A stretch of DNA of 64,000 nt from JACMLD01 sp047602295. GTDB taxonomy: Bacteria; Bacteroidota; Bacteroidia; Chitinophagales; Chitinophagaceae. Below, in pieces: positions 18,681-26,805 of the stretch; positions within the stretch are counted from its first letter, which is position 1; each line of letters starts with the position of its first letter. Made by a program: the position numbers and the translations under genes. The DNA lies in the NCBI GenBank assembly GCA_047602295.1, contig JASGHP010000001.1, positions 5,580,001-5,644,000 on the forward strand, read 5' to 3'. Under the pieces are notes generated by a model. The model was not told the origin of the DNA. It saw only the letters and a program-made list of their open reading frames with translations, and made no database searches.

Positions 18681-19550
18681 GTGATAACCGTATTCTTTCA
18701 GGTAAATATCATTATCCCTCCATTTGGGTTTCACTTTTACAAAAAGCTCTAAAAAAACTTTCTGCCCCAGGAATTTTTCAATGGCTTCCCTTGCCATTGT
18801 ACCTAATTTCTTTATGCCTTGTCCTTTTTCTCCCAGTATAATTCCTTTTTGCGTATCCCGCTGTACAATGATATCTGCCTGTATTTTTACCAATGATGAC
18901 TTTTCCTTAAACTGCTGCACCAATACGGTGGTGTGGTATGGAACCTCTTCTTCGTACAATTCATAGATCTTCTCACGTATCATTTCGCCCACAAAAAATT
19001 TGGTGGGTAAGTCTGTAATATCATCTTCAGCAAAAAAAGGTTCTCCTTCCGGTAAAAGCCCTGTCAGCTTTGTCAGCAATTCATCTGTATGCTGATTTTT
19101 CAGTGCTGCAATAGCTACTGCTTCTTTGCAATAAGATTGTTCTTTAAAGAAAGACAACACGGCGGCTGTTTTTTCTTTGCCGGCTTTATCCATTTTATTA
19201 CAAACTACCAATGCAGGAACTTTCAATGACAAAGCAGTAAATATTGCGTGCGATTCTTCTGGGCTTTCATCCGTTAAATCGTGCAGCAGTATAGCCACAT
19301 CTGCATCTTCCAGCGCTTCTTTTACTGCCTGCATCATTTTTCTGGTGCAGCTTGTATTTGGGTTCTATGATGCCAGGAGTATCGGATATTATCAGTTGAT
19401 AATCGTGGTGGTAAGAATGCCTTTAATCCTATGACGGGTTGTCTGCACTTTGGGTGAAATGATAGCCAGCTTCTCACCCAGCAATGCATTCAGCAATGTG
19501 CTTTTACCCGCATTGGGCTTTCCAAATATGTTTACAAAACCAACTTTCAT
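18678..19550 (-). pseudogene. era: GTPase Era, interrupted by two compensating frameshifts
   Basis: The N-terminal part from ATG 19550 reads MKVGFVNIFGKPNAGKSTLL (P-loop), then KVQTTRHRIKGILTTT and runs into a stop at about 19391. The next residues of Era, DYQLIISDTPGIIEPKYKLHQK with the G3 motif DTPG, are encoded one frame away, and the original frame resumes at about 19337 with MMQAVKEALEDADVAILLHD, NKMD and the KH domain (EKGQGIKKLGTMAREAIEKFL). A base seems missing near 19403-19406 and one A extra in the A5 run at 19337-19341. The total span, 873 bases, equals an intact 290-residue Era. Era is essential for 30S assembly, so a sequence error is more likely than true loss. Confidence 0.85.
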
Positions 19551-19556
19551 TATTCT

Positions 19557-19679
19557 GGAATTGGGAATTAGGCAGAAGGTGTTAGGCGTAAGGTGAAAGG
19601 CGTAAAAATTCAAAAAAGATCATGCTTTTTCATAAAGACCGGTTCCAAACTCCCCATTTCCTAATACTTTTCTGCCCCA
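19557..19679. repeat. Inverted degenerate arrays upstream of era
   Basis: 19557-19605 holds words GGAATTGGGAATTAGGCAG, AAGGTGTTAGGCG, TAAGGTGAAAGGCG in a loose 7-9 base period; 19639-19679 holds complementary-type words (GGTTCCAAACTCCCC, ATTTCCTAATAC, TTTTCTGCCCCAC). The two halves are roughly reverse complements, and the first ends 6 bases from the era ATG. Confidence 0.55.
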
Positions 19680-19687
19680 CAAAAGTA
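19680..19687 (-). promoter_or_regulatory. Candidate -7 element for era-der
   Basis: TACTTTTG on the minus strand fits the Bacteroidota -7 consensus TAnnTTTG. It lies about 130 bases before the era start and directly after the tRNA terminator. No -33 TTG is seen at normal spacing, so the call is tentative. Confidence 0.4.
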
Positions 19688-19692
19688 CAAAT

Positions 19693-19720
19693 TAAAAAAG
19701 CCCACCAGCAGGTGAGCTTT
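19693..19720 (-). terminator. Terminator of the tRNA-fMet transcript
   Basis: On the minus strand AGCTCACC and GGTGGGCT form a stem around TGCT, followed by a T run, starting 7 bases after the tRNA 3' end. Confidence 0.75.
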
Positions 19721-19726
19721 TCTCTG

Positions 19727-19798
<72 letters not shown>

Positions 19799-19808
19799 AT
19801 GTGGGGTG

Positions 19809-19835
19809 CAAATGTAAGGGAATAACGGTTTACAA
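19809..19835 (-). promoter_or_regulatory. Promoter of tRNA-fMet
   Basis: Minus-strand -7 element TACATTTG at 19809-19816, 10 bases before the tRNA 5' end, with TTG at 19833-19835, 16 bases upstream. Fits the Bacteroidota TTG / TAnnTTTG promoter, spacing slightly short. Confidence 0.7.
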
Positions 19836-19844
19836 TCCAAATAA

Positions 19845-19890
19845 AAAGAAAAAGCCCCGCAAACATTGTATAACAAAGCTTGCGGGGCTT
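19845..19890 (-). terminator. Terminator of the first head-GIN gene
   Basis: Minus strand: AAGCCCCGCAA (19880-19890) pairs with TTGCGGGGCTT (19852-19862), followed by TTTTTCTTTTT. It lies 18 bases beyond the stop codon at 19909. Confidence 0.9.
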
Positions 19891-19908
19891 ATGCAAACCG
19901 GTCGTCTA

Positions 19909-20622
19909 TCAGCTTTTCTTAATGCTGCTGGCGCCGCTTTTGCTTGATTTTTTAATAACACCATTGCCACGGATAATAATATCGCTGGCACCACTGGCAT
20001 TGGCATTCAGTTCTTTTTCCACCGTAATTTTTATATCAGATGCACCGCTTGCATTCGCATCGCAAGTCTGCACCACCAGGTCGTAATCCTTTAAATCGCT
20101 GGCACCGCTGGCATCAATGCTAAGCGATTCTATTCGGCCGCTCACCTTCATATCAGACGCTCCGCTGATATTGGCGGTAAGGTTACCTATGTCAAGCGTA
20201 CCGTGCATATCGCTGGCACCAGCCAGTTTCAGATCCAGGCTGCTGGCTTTTAATGTACCATTGATGTACACGTCACTGGCACCAGAGGCACTCAGCTTAT
20301 TAATGTTTTTGAAAGAGACATACGCCTTCATCATTTTTTTACCCGTGCCCCAGTGCATGCCTTCGCTATCGTACCAAATGGTAAGCACCCCATTTTTTAC
20401 TTCGGTTTTTATGCGGTCGCGGTATTTTACTTCGCTGGCACTTACTGCAATACCATCTTCATCGCCTTGTGTTAGATAAAGATCAATTGCACTGCTAACG
20501 CTGATGCCACTAAACGCAGGCACATTTCTTTTTTCTGCATTAGCATCGTTGATGATTGTTTTCTGTGCCGTAACTGCAAAAGCAGTCAGCATTACTAATA
20601 AAAAGTTGGTTATTTTTTTCAT
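19909..20622 (-). CDS. Head GIN domain (DUF2807) secreted protein, paralogue A
   Basis: 237 residues, signal peptide MKKITNFLLVMLTAFAVTAQ. The mature part begins RNVPAFSGISVSSAIDLYLTQG, the standard opening of the putative auto-transporter adhesin head-GIN domain (DUF2807), and continues as a right-handed beta-helix whose turns carry a recurring SGASD motif (SASGASDVYING, KLAGASDMHG, ISGASDMKV, ASGASDLKD, ASGASDIKI, ASGASDIII). The family is secreted and common in Bacteroidota; its ligand is not established. It is a paralogue of the next gene, with the same N-terminus (INDANAE-RNV) and the same SIKKS/SVKKS end, but a different turn motif. A strong terminator follows. Confidence 0.88.
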   Translation of the reverse strand: MKKITNFLLVMLTAFAVTAQKTIINDANAEKRNVPAFSGISVSSAIDLYLTQGDEDGIAVSASEVKYRDRIKTEVKNGVLTIWYDSEGMHWGTGKKMMKAYVSFKNINKLSASGASDVYINGTLKASSLDLKLAGASDMHGTLDIGNLTANISGASDMKVSGRIESLSIDASGASDLKDYDLVVQTCDANASGASDIKITVEKELNANASGASDIIIRGNGVIKKSSKSGASSIKKS

Positions 20623-20637
20623 GTCATTTTATTTTAA

Positions 20638-20832
20638 GAAAGCTTCAAGCTATTAGCTGCTAGCTGCAAGTCTTTTGCTTAGATTGTCTGAACCTTGATT
20701 AAGGGATTTATAAGAAAGCTGTAAGCTATTAGCTCCAAGTTTTCGCGGATAACTCACGATTCACGCCTCACCACTCACGTTTCCAAACGCATTTCCACAT
20801 TTGTCACATTTTCACATTCATCACATTTTCTT
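20638..20832. repeat. Several degenerate word arrays between the two head-GIN genes
   Basis: Four blocks fill the 210-base spacer. Next to the TAG stop of paralogue B (20833-20835) is an array of AATGTGA-type words (plus strand CACATTT, TCACATT, TCACATTC, 20789-20832). Then ACTCACGATTCACG, CCTCACCACTCACG (20752-20780). Then two similar blocks of AAGCT/TAGCT words, AAGCTGTAAGCTATTAGCTC at about 20716 and AAGCTATTAGCTGCTAGCTG at about 20646. Confidence 0.65.
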
Positions 20833-21549
20833 CTAGCTTTTCTTCACACTACCACCACTACCTGTAGATACATTGGTAATAACACCAGTACCTTTGTAAC
20901 GCACATCTCCACCGCTGCTGGCGTGTGCAGCCAATTCTTTGTTTACGCTTACCTGTATGCTTCCACCGCTGCTTGCATGCGCATCGCATTTATCACTCAC
21001 CAAATCATAACCATATACACCGGCACCACTGCTGGCTTCTAAAACAGCATTGCCTGCTTTGCCGCTAATATGTGCAGTAGCTCCGCTTGAATTATCCACG
21101 TTTACAGAATTTGCTTCTACTGCACCTCTAAAGCCTGCGCCGGAAGACAATTCTATTTTAAGATCGTTTGTGCTAATGTTGCCATCTACAGTGGTAGTAG
21201 AGCCGGAACTGCCATGCAGGTAATCAAGTTGTTTGAATGACACGTAAGCTTTTAATTTTTTTCCGTTAGAGTTCCAGTTCTTATACCATTTGGTATCGAA
21301 ATAGATTTTCAATACACCGCCTTCAACTTCTGTTTTTATATTGTCTCTGTATTCTTTTGATACGGCGCTAACTGCTACAGCTTCTGCGCTGCCTTGTTTC
21401 ATAATGAGTTCTATACCCTGTGAAACCTTGATGCCATGGAAGCTACCTACATTCCTGGCTTCTGCATTTGCATCATTAATAACCTTGTCTTGCGCAAAAG
21501 AAAATAGTGTTGCCAGCATGGCAAAAAGATATAGTCCTGTCTTTTTCAT
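20833..21549 (-). CDS. Head GIN domain (DUF2807) secreted protein, paralogue B
   Basis: Start taken at ATG 21549, which opens the signal peptide MKKTGLYLFAMLATLFSFAQ; a longer frame adds 11 residues. About 238 residues. As in paralogue A the mature part begins INDANAEARNVGSFHGIKVSQGIELIM and folds as a DUF2807 beta-helix, but here the turns carry SSGA/SSGG motifs (HGSSGSTTTV, ELSSGAGF, NSSGATAH, EASSGAGV, HASSGGSI, HASSGGDV) in place of SGASD. The pair is a tandem duplication whose repeat motif has been replaced throughout one copy. Upstream lies a divergent, riboswitch-controlled TonB receptor gene. Confidence 0.88.
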   Translation of the reverse strand: MKKTGLYLFAMLATLFSFAQDKVINDANAEARNVGSFHGIKVSQGIELIMKQGSAEAVAVSAVSKEYRDNIKTEVEGGVLKIYFDTKWYKNWNSNGKKLKAYVSFKQLDYLHGSSGSTTTVDGNISTNDLKIELSSGAGFRGAVEANSVNVDNSSGATAHISGKAGNAVLEASSGAGVYGYDLVSDKCDAHASSGGSIQVSVNKELAAHASSGGDVRYKGTGVITNVSTGSGGSVKKS

Positions 21550-21615
21550 AAACGGTAATTTCAGGTAAGACGTGCGGCTCAATAAAATGTTACAGGTTTT
21601 TTTCTTTTTCTATGT

Positions 21616-21623
21616 TACATTTG
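21616..21623 (+). promoter_or_regulatory. -7 promoter element before the TPP riboswitch
   Basis: TACATTTG matches TAnnTTTG and lies about 30 bases before the riboswitch core. A T-rich run upstream stands where the -33 element should be. Confidence 0.6.
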
Positions 21624-21649
21624 CGTTCTCTCGCCACAAGGGCGGGAAA

Positions 21650-21748
21650 CAGCGTCCCCGGGGTGCTTTTGTTGCTGCAGCAGCAGAGGCTGAGATAATA
21701 CCCGCGAACCTGATCAGGGTAATGCCTGCGCAGGGAAGGTGAACCGAT
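21650..21748 (+). promoter_or_regulatory. TPP riboswitch (THI element)
   Basis: The conserved THI-box blocks appear in order: GGGGTGC (21659-21665), a variable stem rich in GCTGCAGCAGC, then GGCTGAGATAATACCC, GAACCTGATCAGGGTAATG and CCTGCGCAGGGAAGG. The spacing and the invariant CTGAGA and ACCTGATC segments leave little doubt. Binding of thiamine pyrophosphate should reduce expression of the downstream TonB-dependent receptor, 150 bases on. The exact 5' and 3' limits of helix P1 are approximate. Confidence 0.95.
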
Positions 21749-21806
21749 TATTTTTGCGTTCCTCCTCTTTTGCTTAGCAGCATTTCCCTCAAATCAATTT
21801 TTTAAA

Positions 21807-21889
21807 ACAAGGTGCAAGGTTTAAGGCATAAGGTTTAAGCCGTTTGTTCGGTTTTCTTCCCTACACCCTATACCCTACATCTTAAACCA
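21807..21889. repeat. Inverted degenerate heptamer arrays before the TonB receptor
   Basis: 21807-21840 reads as AAGG-led words (AAGGTGC, AAGGTTT, AAGGCAT, AAGGTTT, AAGCC); 21857-21889 reads as the complementary type (CCCTACA, CCCTATA, CCCTACA, TCTTAAACC). GGTTTAAG and CTTAAACC pair. The second half ends 9 bases before the receptor ATG, so any hairpin here could affect translation or riboswitch readout. Confidence 0.65.
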
Positions 21890-21898
21890 TTTTCAACC

Positions 21899-24343
21899 AT
21901 GAAAAAATTGTTTTGGGGTATTTGCTTTTTGATGGCCTGTCAAACAATAACGGCCCAATCAAAAACAACACTCCTTGTTACAGATGTCTCTGGCAAACCT
22001 ATTGCCAATGCAAGTATTGAATTGGAAAAAACAGGCAACTTTTTAGCCAGTGAAAATGGCCAGTTGTCATTTACTTCCCGTCAAACCGGCCCGCTGCGTT
22101 TAAAAGTTTCCAGCATTGGCTATCACGCAGCTGATACAATTATAATGCTTCCGGCTGCAAGTGTACAAATCACCATGAAACCCATGGCCCTGTTTCTTGA
22201 TCCTGTAGAAATAAAAGCCATCCGCGCAGGTGAGAAAGCACCGTTTGCAAAAAGTAATATGGACAAAGCCGAAATTGAAAAACGCAACCTGGGGCAGGAT
22301 CTTCCATTTATTGTAGGCCAAACACCTTCTGTTATTATTACTTCAGATGCTGGCAATGGCGTTGGTTATACAGGTTTGCGCATACGCGGCACAGATGCTA
22401 CACGCATCAACGTTACTGTAAATGGCATTCCTTATAATGATGCGGAAAGCATGGGTACATACTTTGTAGACATTCCTGATATTGCATCTTCTCTTAACAG
22501 CATACAAATACAAAGAGGCGTAGGCACTTCGTCAAACGGCGCGGGTGCATTTGGTGCCAGCATTAATTTAAGTACCAATGAAACCAATGAGAAAGCATAT
22601 GCAGAAGTAAACAATAGCTTCGGGTCTTACAATACCTGGAAAAATACGGTGAAGTTTGGTACCGGACTGCTCAACCAGCATTTTACTTTTGATGCAAGAT
22701 TATCCCGCGTTTCCAGCGATGGTTTTATAGACAGGGCTGGCAGCGATTTAAAAAGCCTGTATGCAAGCGCTGCTTATATTACTGATAACAGTTCCATTCG
22801 TTTTAATATTATTACTGGCACAGAAAAAACTTACCAGGCTTGGAATGGCATACCGCAATACAAATTGTTTTATAACAAAGACAGTTTGCTGAGCCATTAT
22901 TATAACAACCTGGGCTCATTGTATTTTACAAGTGCAGATTCTGCAAATCTTTTCAATAGCAATCCGCGCAAATACAATGTCTTCACTTATCCCAACCAGA
23001 CAGATAATTACCAGCAGGATCATTATCAATTATTCTTCAATCACCGTTTTGCAAAAGACTGGTCTTTAAATACGGCTGTCTATTTATCTAAAGGCAAAGG
23101 TTATTATGAAGAATACAAGTATGATCAAAGCTATAGCAGTTACGGGTTGCAAGATCCTTCGAGCACAGTTAGCAGTACCGATTTAATACGCAGGTTATGG
23201 CTTGACAATAATTTATATGGCACCATTTTCTCACTGCTGCACAAGACAAAAACAGATGCATTTACATTTGGTGGTGGCTGGAACGAATACGATGGCAAAC
23301 ACTATGGCAATATTATCTGGACGGCCAATGGTGGTGCACCCAATAATTATCAATGGTATTACAACAAAGCTGTCAAAAAAGACTTTAACCTGTACAGTAA
23401 ATACCAATATCGAATAACACCACACCTGGAAGCATTGGTGGATCTTCAATACCGTCGTATCGATTATGCTATTAATGGTACCAGGAAAGCCCCCAACCTT
23501 GTTTCTGATAAAACATACAATTTCTTTAATCCGAAATTGGGTCTTACCTATACTGCAGGTTCATTAATGGCTTATGCTTCTTATGCAGTTGCCAACAAAG
23601 AACCCAACAGGGATGATTTTGAAAACGGGCTTAATACTGCTACACCTCCTAAACCAGAACACCTGCAGGATATTGAGTTGGGCATAGAACAGAACAAATA
23701 CAATTTTAGCTGGGGTGCTAATTTGTATTATATGATTTACAGAGACCAATTGATCTTAACTGGTAAAATAAACGATGTGGGCGATGCATTGCGCATTAAC
23801 ACACCAAATAGTTATCGTGCCGGCATAGAATTGCAGGCCAGGTACAAATTCAATAAAGCAGTACAACTGAGTGGCAATTTTACACTCAGCGAAAACAAGA
23901 TCAAAAACTTTTACGATTACATACCCCGTTACGATGCCAGCTTCAATTTAGTGCAGCAGGATACTTTCTTTTACAGAAAAACCAGCCTTGCTTTTTCACC
24001 CACAGCCATTGCCGCCGGCATGCTGCAGATATTTCCTTTTGCCAATGCAGAAATCAATACCAGCATGAAGTATGTGAGCAAACAATATTTAGACAATACC
24101 AGCAGTGATGCAAAAAGCATCAAAGGGTATTATGTACAGGATCTAAGCTTTCAATATGATTTGCATACATCTATTGCAAAAGACATTATCATTGTTGCAA
24201 AGCTGAATAATATCTGGAACAAAAAATATGAATCGAATGGTTATACCTACAGTTATTTCTATGATCAATCACTGGTGAGGGAGAATTTTTATTTTCCTAT
24301 GGCGGGTAGAAATTTTATGCTGGCATTGAACATCAAACTGTAA
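21899..24343 (+). CDS. TonB-dependent receptor, TPP-regulated (probable thiamine/thiamine-precursor importer)
   Basis: 814 residues, signal peptide MKKLFWGICFLMACQTITAQ. A carboxypeptidase-regulatory-like (CarbopepD) domain at about 22-100 (TTLLVTDVSGKPIANASIEL) precedes the plug (LPFIVGQTPSVIITSDAGNG, YTGLRIRGTDATRINVTVNG) and the 22-strand barrel, ending FMLALNIKL with the hydrophobic terminal strand. It should take up a substrate across the outer membrane using TonB/ExbBD energy. The TPP riboswitch in its leader and the absence of SusD nearby point to thiamine or a thiamine precursor, as has been proposed for THI-regulated Bacteroidota receptors. No inner-membrane partner such as PnuT is adjacent. 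Confidence 0.9.
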   Translation: MKKLFWGICFLMACQTITAQSKTTLLVTDVSGKPIANASIELEKTGNFLASENGQLSFTSRQTGPLRLKVSSIGYHAADTIIMLPAASVQITMKPMALFLDPVEIKAIRAGEKAPFAKSNMDKAEIEKRNLGQDLPFIVGQTPSVIITSDAGNGVGYTGLRIRGTDATRINVTVNGIPYNDAESMGTYFVDIPDIASSLNSIQIQRGVGTSSNGAGAFGASINLSTNETNEKAYAEVNNSFGSYNTWKNTVKFGTGLLNQHFTFDARLSRVSSDGFIDRAGSDLKSLYASAAYITDNSSIRFNIITGTEKTYQAWNGIPQYKLFYNKDSLLSHYYNNLGSLYFTSADSANLFNSNPRKYNVFTYPNQTDNYQQDHYQLFFNHRFAKDWSLNTAVYLSKGKGYYEEYKYDQSYSSYGLQDPSSTVSSTDLIRRLWLDNNLYGTIFSLLHKTKTDAFTFGGGWNEYDGKHYGNIIWTANGGAPNNYQWYYNKAVKKDFNLYSKYQYRITPHLEALVDLQYRRIDYAINGTRKAPNLVSDKTYNFFNPKLGLTYTAGSLMAYASYAVANKEPNRDDFENGLNTATPPKPEHLQDIELGIEQNKYNFSWGANLYYMIYRDQLILTGKINDVGDALRINTPNSYRAGIELQARYKFNKAVQLSGNFTLSENKIKNFYDYIPRYDASFNLVQQDTFFYRKTSLAFSPTAIAAGMLQIFPFANAEINTSMKYVSKQYLDNTSSDAKSIKGYYVQDLSFQYDLHTSIAKDIIIVAKLNNIWNKKYESNGYTYSYFYDQSLVRENFYFPMAGRNFMLALNIKL

Positions 24344-24424
24344 GTAGCGAGTGGCTAGTAGCTAGTGGGGAGGCGTGAGTGGCTATTCAGACTTCAGACT
24401 TCTGACTTCCGACTTCCAAGACTA
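24341..24424. repeat. Degenerate word arrays filling a convergent junction
   Basis: Starting at the receptor's TAA stop, the plus strand reads TAAGTAGCGAGTGGCTAG, TAGCTAGTGGGG, AGGCGTGAGTGG. From the other side, beginning with the TAG stop of the AsmA-like gene, the minus strand reads TAGTCTTGGAAGTCGGAAG, TCAGAAGTCTGAAGTCTGAA, a 7-base GAAGTCN period. The two arrays meet in the middle and leave no other sequence. Confidence 0.7.
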
Positions 24425-26083
24425 CATCCCCGCTGTTTGTTTGATGCCAGTATAAACTGATTTCCACAAAAGGTTAAAGAAAGACCGGTTGGTATTGCGA
24501 TCGTAATGTACGGTTTCAATTCTTACCGGTTTCTTCTTTTGCGGGTTATCATTTTTTATAATCACATTAGCAATAAAACTGGCCAGCTTTTTCTTTTTAA
24601 ATTCTTCATCTGTACTGTCTTTTTTAAGCAATGTTAGTTTCAGATCGTTGTAAAGCAAAGTAACACGTCCCTCACTGCCACGATTATGCGCTGAAAAACT
24701 AAAGTCCAAGCCATTCACATGGCCTTTTTCTATTCTTGCCATGCCCATTGGCTCAATCAATTCATTTAGTTTTACCGCATCAAAGCCATCTTTTAACCCA
24801 CCAGAAAAATTAAATCTTCCGTTTGCGTCTGCCAAAAGCAAATCAAGATGCACATTTACTGGCGCCAGATCAAGAAAGCTTGCATTAAAATCAACTGTAC
24901 AATGATTGTTTCTTTTAATAGCTGCAAGATCATTGGTTAAATTTTTTATCACTGCATTCGCATGCATGAACTGTAGCCTTCCGCTATACCCAGATTTTGG
25001 ATTCCTTTCTTTGTATTCTATAAAAGCATTGCCCACCGTTGTTTTCTTAACTGAAAGCAGGAACGGAACCTTCATAAGCATTTGTTGTGGGAATTGACCT
25101 ATTCGTATTATTTTATCCCTGGGGTAGGAAAGATCCCTAAATACTTTACATGTCAATGATTTTATAGCGAGTTGTTCACTAAGAATATTTCCATTCATCA
25201 AGGATGCTATATCAATACCCTGCAATGCAACCTGGTTGAAATTAAGATTAAATCTGTCTTTCTGCAATTTTGAGTATGCCGCAAATTCTTCTTCGCTCAA
25301 TTGAGGCTCTATTTGTATAGACGCCGCAGACAGTGAACGTTCATCACTATTAAATGAAAATTGATTAAAGCGATAAACATATGTGCTGGGCTTATTTTTA
25401 ATTGAAGCCTGTGCACCGTTTATCAATACGTGTTTGGTAAAAAACAGGCGGCTTGTATCGTGGTTATGCAGGCTGTCTATTTGCACATCGCGTAAATGAA
25501 CAGAAATATCTTCTGCTGCAATCGTTGTTTTATCGTTCAGAATATTTATAAACGCAAATGATACATGAGATACTTCCAATGAATCAACCTGTATCTCTTT
25601 TAAATCTCCTAATAATTGCTGGTACATTTCTGTTGGCGGTGGAGAAGCAGTATCATGATTTGCTTTTGAATAATATAAAACAACTGAAGCGTTTTTAATT
25701 TCAATTTTTCTACCGCTAATTTTTTTATTCAGCATTGCCTTCGGCGTTTTTACGCCAGCAACAACCAACTCAGGAACGGTAAGCGATAATAATACAGCAG
25801 GGTTTTCTTTCCCGGCTATTAATTGCCTGAATTTCGCTGTATCTGGTATAATGCTAAGATTAGTTACATGAAGAAACCCGCCCACTTCATCCAAATCCAT
25901 TTTATCGTAGTGGATAGTATAAAGGCCGTTTGTTTTTTCATAAACAACGCTTTTTACTTTGCCTTTTATAACATCATACTTAAACAATTGCCAAACAACC
26001 AATGCTACTACAATAATTGACAGAATAACTGCAATTATGATAACAAGAGATTTGCTTAACTGAATTATTGGTTTTTTAAACAA
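24422..26083 (-). CDS. AsmA-like membrane-anchored periplasmic protein
   Basis: 553 residues read from TTG 26083; an upstream in-frame stop leaves no ATG, so TTG is probably the true start. A single transmembrane helix at about 10-32 (SLVIIIAVILSIIVVALVVW) is followed by a long periplasmic region of alternating beta strands: DKMDLDEVGGFLHVTNLSI, ISGRKIEIKNASVVLYY, FSGGLKDGFDAVKLNELIEPMGMARIEKGHVNGLDFSF. The last part resembles AsmA/DUF748 proteins, which are bridge-like beta-groove proteins linked to lipid transfer or outer-membrane upkeep. Similarity is by pattern only. No operon partner; it converges with the TonB receptor. Confidence 0.65.
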   Translation of the reverse strand: MFKKPIIQLSKSLVIIIAVILSIIVVALVVWQLFKYDVIKGKVKSVVYEKTNGLYTIHYDKMDLDEVGGFLHVTNLSIIPDTAKFRQLIAGKENPAVLLSLTVPELVVAGVKTPKAMLNKKISGRKIEIKNASVVLYYSKANHDTASPPPTEMYQQLLGDLKEIQVDSLEVSHVSFAFINILNDKTTIAAEDISVHLRDVQIDSLHNHDTSRLFFTKHVLINGAQASIKNKPSTYVYRFNQFSFNSDERSLSAASIQIEPQLSEEEFAAYSKLQKDRFNLNFNQVALQGIDIASLMNGNILSEQLAIKSLTCKVFRDLSYPRDKIIRIGQFPQQMLMKVPFLLSVKKTTVGNAFIEYKERNPKSGYSGRLQFMHANAVIKNLTNDLAAIKRNNHCTVDFNASFLDLAPVNVHLDLLLADANGRFNFSGGLKDGFDAVKLNELIEPMGMARIEKGHVNGLDFSFSAHNRGSEGRVTLLYNDLKLTLLKKDSTDEEFKKKKLASFIANVIIKNDNPQKKKPVRIETVHYDRNTNRSFFNLLWKSVYTGIKQTAGM

Positions 26084-26170
26084 TGCTAATATTTTTTATT
26101 AAATCCTTCTCCGGGTATATTGCATACAATATACCATTGATGCATAACCGAAAACTGACATTGTAAACAG

Positions 26171-26206
26171 TAAAAAAAGCATACGCTGGCCGTTTCCAGC
26201 GCATGC
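26171..26206 (-). terminator. Terminator of the 57-residue ORF
   Basis: Minus strand: GCATGCGCTGG pairs with CCAGCGTATGC around AAACGG, followed by a run of seven T. It sits 11 bases beyond the stop of the small ORF and supports that ORF being expressed. Confidence 0.85.
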
Positions 26207-26216
26207 CTTCTGTTTG

Positions 26217-26390
26217 TCAATTATTATCTTCTTTTGATTTTTTATCTGCCGTGTTGGATTTCAGATCTTTTGTTTTGGGGCGTTGACTGGCAGCATCAGG
26301 CGGAAAAGCACCCTGCGGTTGTCCGGGGTTCTTTTCATTATATCCTTTCTTCAACCTGTCGGCTTCATGTATAGGCAATGACTTTTTCAT
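26217..26390 (-). CDS. Small hydrophilic hypothetical protein (57 aa)
   Basis: Read by hand: ATG at 26390, TGA at 26217. The product starts MKKSLPIHEADRLKKGYNEK and continues NPGQPQGAFPPDAASQRPKT, ending in a Lys/Asp-rich tail. It has no signal peptide or transmembrane segment and looks disordered. The immediately following strong terminator and the typical Lys-rich composition support a real gene. I do not recognise a family. The upstream neighbour is the XRE regulator on the same strand, 181 bases away. Confidence 0.6.
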   Translation of the reverse strand: MKKSLPIHEADRLKKGYNEKNPGQPQGAFPPDAASQRPKTKDLKSNTADKKSKEDNN

Positions 26391-26571
26391 TTTGCAGATT
26401 ATTTATGTTTTTACAAAGAGTAAAAACATGCCAAATAATCTGCAGCAATCACTGCTTGCAAATGGGCAATTACAGGCTTTTATGTTGGATTGTTTGGGTT
26501 GTTAAGGCGTTGTCTATTGTTGGGTCGAGCGAGAGTGGGAAAAAATTTCCACAGAGAAAACAGGGTTCTTG

Positions 26572-26805
26572 CTAAACATTCTCAGAAAAAACATCTCTAA
26601 TGTCTGCTTCCAGTACGGTAATAATTTTTAACAAGGTAAGCATAGTGATATTGGTTTTTCCAGATTCAATTCTGGACATGCTGGCCTTCTCAAAATTACA
26701 TTCCATGGCCAGGTCTTTCTGTGAAATGTTCTTCTTAATCCGTAACTCTTTGATTCTCGCGCCCAAACTGGACAGAAATTCGGTTTGCGTCATATGCTTA
26801 TTCAA
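26572..26805 (-). CDS. XRE-family helix-turn-helix regulator
   Basis: 77 residues, essentially one HTH_3 (Cro/C1) domain: LGARIKELRIKKNISQKDLAMECNFEKASMSRIESGKTNITMLTLLKIITVLEADIRDVF. Recognition helix is around KASMSRIESG. ATG at 26793 (fifth codon) is an alternative start. Stand-alone XRE proteins of this size often act as autoregulators or as antitoxin-like partners, but no toxin gene is next to it. The 540-base AT-rich region upstream may hold its operators. Confidence 0.88.
   Translation of the reverse strand: MNKHMTQTEFLSSLGARIKELRIKKNISQKDLAMECNFEKASMSRIESGKTNITMLTLLKIITVLEADIRDVFSENV

Noticed and set aside
26572..26805. Toxin-antitoxin module built on the XRE protein
   Set aside because: Neighbours are a disordered 57-residue ORF and an outer-membrane barrel gene; neither looks like a toxin.
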